NCBI GenBank assembly: GCA_905250115.1
Contig: CAJNOI010000003.1
Coordinates: forward strand, 222,357 to 286,356
From: Adineta steineri
Taxonomy: Eukaryota; Rotifera; Eurotatoria; Adinetida; Adinetidae
Direction of reading: 5' to 3'
Length of the DNA: 64,000 bases
Positions 55,714 through 64,000 of this stretch are shown in pieces. Position 1 is the stretch's first letter; each line of letters begins with the position of its first letter. The translations under genes were made by a program, and so were the position numbers. The notes under the pieces are model-generated. The model made no database searches and was not told where the DNA came from. It was given only the letters and a program-made list of their open reading frames with translations.

Positions 55714-56538
55714 TTTCAAGGAAAAATAAATATAGAAACAGTGTGTGTCTGTTATATAAAAAATTAAGTCATAACAAATACTAATGTTTTTAGCTTTTTA
55801 TACAGATTGATTATTTTGACATTAGTAATACACATAGATCAATACAAAATATTGCAGACATGCATTAAGTTTATTTTGTAGTATTTATAGAAAAAGTTGT
55901 GCATAGGAGCCATTCGGCGTAAGTCATCATCAAAATACACATAACGTGCTCAATCGAGGTCGTCTCATTTTATTCATTTTAAGATATGTTGTAGAGGGTA
56001 GTATTCTAAGTTTTTTGGCGTAGTATATATATTTCAAATAAAAGTTTTTAATTACAAATCAATGAAAATAATATACTTCGTAATATGCATGTGGATACAG
56101 TTCTTTTACTAAAACATTCCTTTCATACCTAGTTAGTTTCTAACAATTTTTAGAAGTAATTCGATATATTTCAATATTCAGTTAGACATAGAAAGCAGAT
56201 AGTTTATTAGGAAAATCACTCTTCACATGCACAACATCAAATATTTAATATTAAAAACAATAAAACTTCAGTGAATTCAATTATATGAGAATAAAATATA
56301 TTATGAACTTAAGAAAAAAAAGATTTGTCTGTTAAATTGTTACGAATTAGCGGATTGTTTTGCTTGTTGTGCCCAAATAAAATAAAATAGGCAATGCAGA
56401 CTTAGTATTGTCGCTTGAATAAATAAAGCGGTTATAGAATTTGTAGCAGGTTCAGTTCATTGACTAGACAAAAAGCAAATGAATAATAAATATATTGAAA
56501 GCATTAGAAAGAGATTAATGAATGAATAAAACCAAAAA
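55714..56538. other. Intergenic stretch, nothing recognised
   Basis: About 825 nt between two convergent genes; AT-rich, no coding frame, no repeat family noted. Confidence 0.45.
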
Positions 56539-59500
56539 TTAATTGTTTATAAAAAACATAATGAAACAAAATAATAATACTAATAATTTTGAATTTAAAT
56601 TACGGGTCGCAAATGAATAAGTTGTTGATAGAGAGCTTGTAGCGCTTGTTGATGATAATTTTGTTATTGTATTAGTTGAACTACTATTTTGTGATGTTGC
56701 AACCAGTGTTGACGTTGAAACTGTTGTTGATGGTGTAACTATTGCTGATGTCGAAACTTTTGTTGGTGAAGTGGCTATTGGTGATGTTGAAACTATCGTT
56801 GTTGGTGCAACTATTGCTGGTGATGTACCTATTGGTGACGTTGAAACTGTTGTTGATGGTGTGACTATTGGTGATGTTGAAACTATTGCTGATGATGTAC
56901 CTATTGCTGATGTTGAAGCTGTTGTTGATGATGTGACTATTGCTGATGTTGAAACTATTGTTGATGATGTACCTATTGCTGTTGTTGAAACTTTTGTTGA
57001 TGTTGAAACTGTTGTTGATGGTGTACCTATTGCTGTTGTTGAAACTTTTGTTGATGTTGAAACTGTTGTTGATGGTGTAACTATTGCTGATGTCGAAACT
57101 GTGGCTGAAGGTGTGGCTATTACTGACGTTAATCCTGTTGTTGATGATGTACCTATTGCTGACGCTGAAACTGTTGTTGATGGTGTTATTATTGGTGACG
57201 TTGAAACTATGGCTGATACTGTAACTGAATTTGCGATTGATGTCGAAGCTGATAGTATTGTTGTTGGATTATCTAAAAGTGAAAAAAGATAGAATATAAT
57301 ATTTATTTAAAAAATAGTTGATACATTAGACAGAAAATAAATAACAATATGTTGTGTTCACTAGATATTTTATAATTGGTATTTTCAAAGAAGTCATCTC
57401 AATAGTTTTTATTTAAATATATTAAATGCCTTCAATTATCGATTCTATGTAACAGTATTCTAAGATTTCTAATTAAATGTTTAGTTATGATTTATTTATC
57501 TATATGAATACTTTAAATTTTTCAATATAATGGCAAATATACGAAATATTGTTAGAAAAGAGAAAATGAATAATTTCGTTTGTGTTTCACGTCGAACACA
57601 ATTTAATAGTTAGAATTTTACTCCTCTTTACTCTTTAGTACTAATAAATTCCATTTTTCTTTTTATTCGAGTTCTTAATAAAATCTAATATTAGAATGGA
57701 AAATAAAATTTTTGTAACATAGATTTTTCATAAAACTCTGTCTTATCTAAAAGATACTAAATCGGATTTTTATTTGAGCTGATAATCGAATTCTTATGTT
57801 TTCTCATATCATATGTTTCTATACGAAATGCAGTAATTTGTGGTCAATTTTAGTTTAAGTTAAGCTAATTGAACAACTGTCATAGCACTGTCGAGTATAA
57901 TAATATTAAATAGAATAGAAAAAAGTAAAAACTTCTTATTAAAATATATTTTTTTATTATAAAAATATTTAAGAAAAGTTTTCAATACAGAAAGAAAAGA
58001 ATATTTAATTAAATATTAGGAGTGCCTTATCACCATTATTTTATTACTTTTTCTTTTTTCATTTTAGTGTGAATCATAAGACATACAAGTCACTATGGAC
58101 GCATAATTGTTGTATGTAGTATTTGGTATGTCTCATCATCCACACTAACTTGAAAAAAGAAAAAGTAATGATAAGAAAGCACCCCTATGAAATATCTACA
58201 AAACAAACTTTCCAGAGTCCATTTGTTTAGTCAGTTAGAAGAAATACAGAGATGTTGATTTACTAAAAATGAATGAATCTTGTCAATAGTATAAAAAACA
58301 ACTGATTATGAAATAAAACTAATTGTTTTTCTAAAAATAAATTCGAATATATCGTGATATTATCTCTTTAAATATTTTTGTTCAAAAGATAACACTGACG
58401 GCAATCTTGCTTATCTCATATAAAATTCAGTTTTAATATTCCTCACGCGAAATATCCTACAAACATATTTATATTTATAGTTTCTATACGTTTTACAGAT
58501 ATCAATATTATATCCATCATTCTATCTAATAGATCATATTCATATTATATAAACAGAAGTATTCATAATTCTTAAGTGGTATATAACATTATCACACAAT
58601 CATCTTATAGAAGATATGTATATACACCAATTGTAATTTATAATATATATTTTCTTATCATAGAATCTTGTTAATCTTAATTAGATGTTTCAAATTATAA
58701 ACAAAATATCAACTAAACACTATATAATGGAATTATTTCTATAACTTTTCAAATAAAAATATGCATTACTTCATTATATTATTTTCTATTCATTTCATAT
58801 TGTTAAAATGCGTTGCTATAAACGCTTAGCTGCATTCTGTTACTATAGTTATATGTCATACTTTTACATATTAAAACAATTTTGTTTTTCTAAACTATTT
58901 GACACTTAATCTTTAATTAAAATAAATATTACAAAATCAATTTTTGGATATATCCTAGTATAATAAATAAACTTAAGTTATGTTTAAAATCTATATTCTA
59001 TACGCGACAAAAATTAATGCATCTGATGTTTGTATTTTTTATTTCTAGCTACTTCTTTTCGGATAGTTTTCTACTTACTTGCTAATGTTGTAAGACTATT
59101 GGTAGTAAGTGAAACAGCCATTGTTGTGTCTATAACAAAAACACATGATCATACAATTTAAATATTTTTTTTTGAATCAGTGTATTCCATCTTACTTTGT
59201 AATATAGCAGCAATTGAGGTTGAGTTAGTTGATACTGATGCTGTTGATGATGACGAGGAGGGCGTCATATTTGGCGCTAGACAATATAAAATAAAAAAAA
59301 AATAATTAAGCAAAATCAATTGTGAGTAAAAACCTTCTTTTCTTTTTAGGTGATATTCAATAATAATAAAATTTTAACTACATATTGTTTTTTATCTGTC
59401 CAGATTACAGAGCATATTAAATTGTCTTTAATAGGACAATTTTTCCTGTTTTGTAGAAATGAACTCCAGGAAAAATTATATGAACTTTTCTATTTAGGTA

Positions 59501-61009
59501 TTAAGTTATTATAGTGTGCATCTGTTATATGGATTTACATGACTGTATTTTCTCGAGGATTCAATTTAAAACAGAAATAGTTGCTGTTATTTTATAGACA
59601 ATTCAATACGCTGCATAATACGAACGAATATAAACAACAGTTAAAAAAAGTTTATTATTTTTCAAAATAGTTTTGTAGAAAACTATCTCAGGAAGATCTA
59701 AGGGGATTTTCGATACTCATATTCGGAATCTACATAGTGAATAATCTCTAATCCAATAGCTTATATTAAAAAATTCGATTGGGCAGATGGCAACGTTCTC
59801 TCGTAAGATTTATCTATACACTTCAAATATATTTTATAAAAACTAATTAAATTAAATATTTATTTATTAAACTTACAGCAAAGAACAGGAAATCTTTGAA
59901 TCCGATTGTTATAATAATCATTGACAATAAGTGCTCCAGTTGAATCTAATTTGACACTGTAAGGATTATGTAGTTGAGATGGTAATACTCCAGCAACGCC
60001 TGTACCAGCAATGAGTATACCCGATGTAGATCCTAATAACCATAAAACGACTCGATTATTTCCATAGTCCACAATGTACAATGATTTGTTCGTGTCCATA
60101 GTCAAAGTCGCTGGATAATTAAGTTGATTAAGTGCACTACCAGACACACCTGATTGTTGTCCGGCTACCGTTGTTCCATTGCTTGCTCCATAAAGCCATT
60201 TTTGGATTCTATGATTATATGTGTCTGATACATATAATGTATTCGAATCAGAAGTGTCAACGAATAATCCTTCAGGTTTATAAAATTGATCGGCTCCTGA
60301 ACCTTGAGCACCCCCTGCGACAAGTGTTACAGTCGATGTATTTATCCATTTGACAATCCGATTATTGAATGAATCAGCTATCCAAATATACGATGTATTT
60401 GGTTCAACGAAAAAGTCGTAAGGAGTATTTAGTTGGTTGAGAGAAGTGCCCGATCCGTTAGCACTGACTACAACTATACCCGTTGATGCTCCTGGGGCCC
60501 ATTTTGTAACACGATAGTTTCCCGCGTCAAGTATATAGATATTACCACTTATATCCAAGCTAAGAGCGTTGACTAAATTAAAGAAAACATTGATTATATA
60601 TCAATTATCTCAGACTATTTACTCTGAGAGAACTGATTGAGACCTGTGCCTTTGGTGGTGTTAATTATTATTGTTCCTAATTGACTACCTGGATAAAAAA
60701 GTTGCATACGATAGTTTGGATTCTTATAATCCATGACATAAATCGAATCATTTGTACCAACCATGAGGCCAAATGGTCCATTTAACAATGTTGAATTGAA
60801 AGCTGCAATACCCGTAGGTGAACCAGCAATTGTTGTTGCATTCACTGCCCAAACAGTCGTTGAACAATTAGAGAGAGCCGACATTTTATCAATTAAAAAT
60901 CTAACAACAGTTATTCTTATTATATAATCTAATAAAATAAATATAATATTTCTTACGCAATAATTATAACTGATTTTATCGAAAGATATTTCAAATATCT
61001 ATCGGCCAT
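56539..61009 (-). CDS. Secreted or anchored NHL-repeat protein with a Ser/Thr-rich stalk and hydrophobic C-terminus
   Basis: Minus-strand gene of about six exons. Exon 1 (ATG 61009-61007) gives a leader with SVIIIAFLI, a probable signal peptide. Exons 2 (about 60610-60890) and 3 (about 59865-60571) carry NHL units: FNSTLLNGPFGLMVGTNDSI, LDISGNIYILDAGNYRVTKW, YIWIADSFNNRIVKW, LYVSDTYNHRIQKW, LYIVDYGNNRVVLW, ALIVNDYYNNRIQRF. Two small Ser/Thr exons (SSSSSTASVSTN; TTMAVSLTTNSLTT) follow. After a long intron, the last exon (56539 to about 57285) has about 180 residues of Ser/Thr-rich 12-residue repeats (TSAIVTPSTTVS type) and ends SKLLVLLFCFIMFFINN. Such an end is typical of a GPI-attachment signal or a single membrane anchor. 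All joins are phase 1 after exon 2. Stalk residues are likely O-glycosylated. Confidence 0.7.
56700..57235 (-). repeat. 36-nt tandem repeat coding for the Ser/Thr stalk
   Basis: A run of 36-nt units, each coding on the minus strand for a 12-residue TSAIVTPSTTVS-like unit, with two 18-nt half-units interspersed. The plus strand is also open across the run (reading VDGVTIADVET-type units), an expected by-product of the repeat. The minus-strand reading fits the adjoining NHL exons by splice phase and is taken as real. Confidence 0.8.
58019..58185. mobile_element. 167-nt MITE flanked by TA (mariner-type)
   Basis: The ends are inverted: left GGAGTGCCTTATCA and right TGATAAGAAAGCACCCC, extending through CATTACTTTTTCTTTTTTCA-like arms for about 50 nt and continuing in the interior (AGACATAC/GTATGTCT). 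TA lies on both sides (58017-58018 and 58186-58187). No coding capacity. It sits inside the long intron of the NHL-stalk gene. Confidence 0.8.
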
Positions 61010-62122
61010 GATGATTAATATCTAAATAAAATAGTATATATCATATTTTTTATCGATTAACTAATAAAATAAGAATTTTATATACATGATGAACAATTAC
61101 AACAATTATGTACTAAAAATAATCCAAAAAATAAATCTTCTTATAGTTATATATTATTTTACAAAAGTAAACAGAGAAATGTTAGTAGAATAGAAATATA
61201 AGGCAAGTAGAAAACATATTATTTAAGATTATTCAATAATTAAAAGATTATAAACTATATGTAATTCAAGTTTTCACTTTCTATAAATATATGAATTTCT
61301 TGTTCAATACTAACTCGAACCTTAACTCTATGATAATATTCTTACTTTATACTCGAGTAATCTTAAGCATTGTCAAAAAATCTAAATTTGACCTTCACAA
61401 TCTTAATCAAATGAAAATATGTAATTCAATTATATTTATATTTAATATTATAAAAATATTTATTAGAACGAATAAAATTTTACAGAATAAGACAGTCTTT
61501 GACTATTATTGAACATATTTCTTTTAGTTATTCATCAGAAAACAAAATGTAATAAAAAAAAAAGAAAAAGAATAAGAAGAAAGTTTCTTTGTTTTATTTC
61601 AAAAATAGATTGTAACGATTTCCTGTATCTCATTGAGTATAAATAAACAGTCAATATAGTTTTCTCTTTTATAATTATCTTATATTTTCTATTTTTTTCA
61701 GTGAAAATGAATATTTATTATATTCCGAGAGAAAGTCATATGAATCATTTTATGGATCTAATAAAAATGTGTATTACAAAGGAATATATTTATATTGCAA
61801 TAAACAATTATATCAAATCCTAAAGAATATACATTAATGTTTAAAAAAATTAAGATTATACTTCTACGCACAAGGACTAAGCAAATTTACCAAAAATAAA
61901 AAGTTAAAATGACCATATGACGTACTTTTGTATTGTATATTCAGTTTCTATGTAAACAATTTTATGTAATTAAAATCTTTTTTTGTGTGATCTTTTTCAT
62001 TCACAATAAGTGACACAGACAAAGTAATCAAAATAATAGAAAGATTTAACAAAAAAGTATATAACCAGGTAATCGAAGTAATTAGTGATTAAAAACAATA
62101 TTGTTTTTCTTAGTTTCAACTA
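61010..62122. other. Intergenic AT-rich stretch, nothing recognised
   Basis: Upstream region of the NHL-stalk gene. An open frame at 61291-61512 is low complexity with no domain. Confidence 0.45.
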
Positions 62123-62381
62123 GGGGTGAGAAATTATCGTTATTGTTCTGTTATAAATAACAATAACTCTTTTTCCAAAAATTCAGCTAGCTTCATATCT
62201 TGGTCGAACCATCTAAATCAGTAGTAGAGATATAGAAAATTCGTTCCAAAATGTAAGTTTACATAACGGACAGAATTAAAATATACAATGAAGTGAGAAA
62301 AGATATTTTTCAAAAAATAAAAGTTATTTGTTATTCATCTGTTATTTATAACAAATAATAATAACAATAAATTCTCACCCC
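62123..62381. mobile_element. 259-nt MITE flanked by TA
   Basis: Terminal inverted repeats: left GGGGTGAGAAATTATCGTTA, right end reverse complement GGGGTGAGAATTTATTGTTA. The inner arms also share TGTTATAAATAACA-type palindromes. TA flanks both ends (62121-62122, 62382-62383). The GGGGTG start resembles the 58019 element (GGAGTG/GGGGTG), so they may use the same transposase. Confidence 0.8.
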
Positions 62382-62383
62382 TA

Positions 62384-63789
62384 AATTTCATTATCCTTAC
62401 AAAAGAGAAACAAACAGATAAAATATTGAGTAAATCTTAATAAATACCGAAAAAGAAACAAATAATGTAAGAAATTATTTTTATATACTATTTACTAAAA
62501 TATATTTAGAGAGATTTATGCATAGGAAAATAAATAGATAGTCTATATAATGAAATCAAGAAGAGGTTTAATACTTTATCAAAAAATAAACTTCCTCATA
62601 ACTTCAAACTAGTTCATAACTATTTTCAACATAAAAAATCAATTGAAAATTTACCTTTTTAAAATCAAAATGAGATCGAGATGATCTATAAAGAATAAAA
62701 GAAATTCCTATCAATTGATTCAATAAACAAAATAGTTATCTTTTTATAAATCAAAATATTTCTATAAAATAAAACATACATACGATATTCTTTTCTGTAA
62801 GTGTTATATCAACATGTCTTATTTTGTGAAATGACTTCATTCTTTTTCTAAAATGAGTACTAGGTCGCGAGAGAAAAAGGTCAATTCTTTAATTATTTGT
62901 TCTTGGAGATTTTTCTTTAAAAATAATAGATTCTCATTGTTTTTTTTCTAGGGAAATGTTGTTGCTAGTAATTATTAATATCACTGAAACAGATTTTGTA
63001 TTTTTTTCTACTTCCTTGGAAATAACTGTATGTTAATATTTTTTTTTAATATCTGATCTTTGTTGATAAAATTCGTTTTAAATTTGAAATATTTTCTGAA
63101 AGTCTCTCTTGCTTTATTTATCTTCAATATATAGCTTAATACATTTCTACTAATTTATGACTACAAAGTTATATAAACTAACAATTTCCTCTCAATTTTT
63201 ACGTCATCTTAGTATATTTTTGTTTACTCTTTAATAAATCAAAACTCTTAATACTTTTCAATACTAAGTAAGGATTTTTTACACATCGCTAGAATTGCCT
63301 TGAAATAATGTTTTCTTCTTGAGTCGGATATTTCTGTGTTAATTGATCATTAAATAAATTTTCATGAATTTTTATCTGTTTTCAAATCGATTTCACCTGC
63401 CTAATATATCGGCTTCACAGAACATTCAGATGAAATAAAAACTTAAAATTATATAAATCTAATGAAATATTTTTACCAATGACAATAAAATTTAAAATTA
63501 TTAACCAATGATCAATATGCTAAAGTAATAAAATAAAACTTGTTCATTTTAATGAACATTATAGAATGATTTGATATAATGTAAAATGTAATCGAACATC
63601 GAATTATTACTATATTAAACTTAGAGCAAGTTATGCAAGACTACTATTGTGTTATGTCTTTATGTTAATTTTAAAGCATTTAATATGGATTTATAACAAT
63701 CTTCTCAACCTTCAAAGAAATACTATTGATGTCTGCGTGTATTGATTGACAAAAAAAGGAAAATATATCAATCAATAGATATTGTTTAT
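62384..63789. other. Intergenic AT-rich stretch, nothing recognised
   Basis: About 1.4 kb of AT-rich DNA with homopolymer runs and no coding frame. Confidence 0.45.
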
Positions 63790-63845
63790 TCCGATGTGGT
63801 CTAGTGGTTAGGATTGGACGCTCTCACCGTCTCGGCCCGGGTTAA
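63790..63845 (+). pseudogene. 3'-truncated tRNA-Glu (CUC)
   Basis: Begins TCCGATGTGGTCTAGTGGTT (acceptor 5' strand, D arm and A box). It continues with an anticodon arm GACG-CTCTCAC-CGTC with anticodon CTC, then GGCCCGGGTT. At that point a tRNA should read CGATTCCCGG and close the acceptor stem; here it becomes AAAACTTTTTC instead. The T arm, B box and 3' acceptor strand are missing, so this cannot be a functional tRNA as it stands. Downstream T5 resembles a pol III stop. Confidence 0.8.
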
Positions 63846-64000
63846 AACTTTTTCTAAAATATGATCATCATTTTATTCATATAATATATTTACATATCAT
63901 TTCAAATAAATAACTCATCGATATTATCCTTTTTGTCGTCTACCGACAAATTCTTTATTGCTTACATTATCTACTTATTTAAACTCGTTCAAAAAGAAAA

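Noticed and set aside
56771-57292. Long plus-strand open frame of acidic VDGVTIADVET-type repeats
   Set aside because: Antisense of the Ser/Thr stalk exon. The minus strand has splice-phase continuity with NHL exons, a mucin-like composition and a hydrophobic C-terminus.

Overview
The window looks like nuclear DNA of a bdelloid rotifer (phylum Rotifera; Adineta/Rotaria-type). The sequence is AT-rich. Genes are split by many introns of about 45-100 nt. Several families known to be expanded in bdelloids are present: NHL-repeat secreted or receptor proteins with a characteristic beta-rich repeat module, a TPR protein with an ADP-ribosyltransferase domain, and divergent class-A-like GPCRs. Short blocks of the bdelloid telomere-type repeat (TGTGGG) recur between genes. 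The species cannot be named from this.

Layout. 1-2770 (-): four tandem paralogous small genes, each opening with a tiny first exon (MTK or MSDK). 2952-3954 (+): 2,3-BPG-dependent phosphoglycerate mutase, divergent from the first paralogue. 4113-4907 (+): peroxin PEX2. 5748-6704 (+): a GPCR. 7107-17605 (-): a signal-peptide exon, an NHL exon, four repeat-module exons and a 7TM exon. Every junction is compatible with phase-1 splicing, so this may be one chimeric receptor gene of about 10.5 kb. 20622-22007 (-): a two-exon GPCR. 25803-30532 (+): a multi-exon OTU-protease gene with a second, catalytically dead OTU-like domain. 32084-34076 (+): a divergent Hsp70 lacking EEVD. 35043-37004 (-): ADP-ribosyltransferase plus kinesin-light-chain-type TPRs. 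38196-39856 (-): HAD hydrolase HDHD5/CECR5. 40757-42471 (-): CBFA2T/ETO (nervy) corepressor. 43655-46012 (-): ELAV/Hu RNA-binding protein with a duplicated RRM2 exon. 47111-47868 (-): uncertain exons. 48598-52901 (+): MAP4K3/5-type kinase with a CNH domain. 54354-54830 (+): a TMEM272-like tetraspan. 55090-55713 (+): a B-box/coiled-coil protein. 56539-61009 (-): an NHL protein with a Ser/Thr-rich repeat stalk and a hydrophobic C-terminal tail. 61010-64000: AT-rich DNA with one MITE and a truncated tRNA-Glu.

The genes do not form one pathway; this is an ordinary mixed eukaryotic segment. The parts that stand out are: (i) about twelve short foldbacks built from telomere-like GGGTGT repeats, all outside coding exons; (ii) the exon-shuffled NHL-module-7TM receptor, with a decayed extra module in an intron, a duplicated module-plus-intron unit and a probable GC-AG intron; (iii) a putative mutually exclusive exon pair of identical length (154 nt) in the ELAV RRM2; (iv) an active plus a dead OTU domain in one protein; (v) two MITEs flanked by TA; and (vi) a 3'-truncated tRNA-Glu. 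Splice sites were called by eye, so exon joins are inferences unless stated otherwise.
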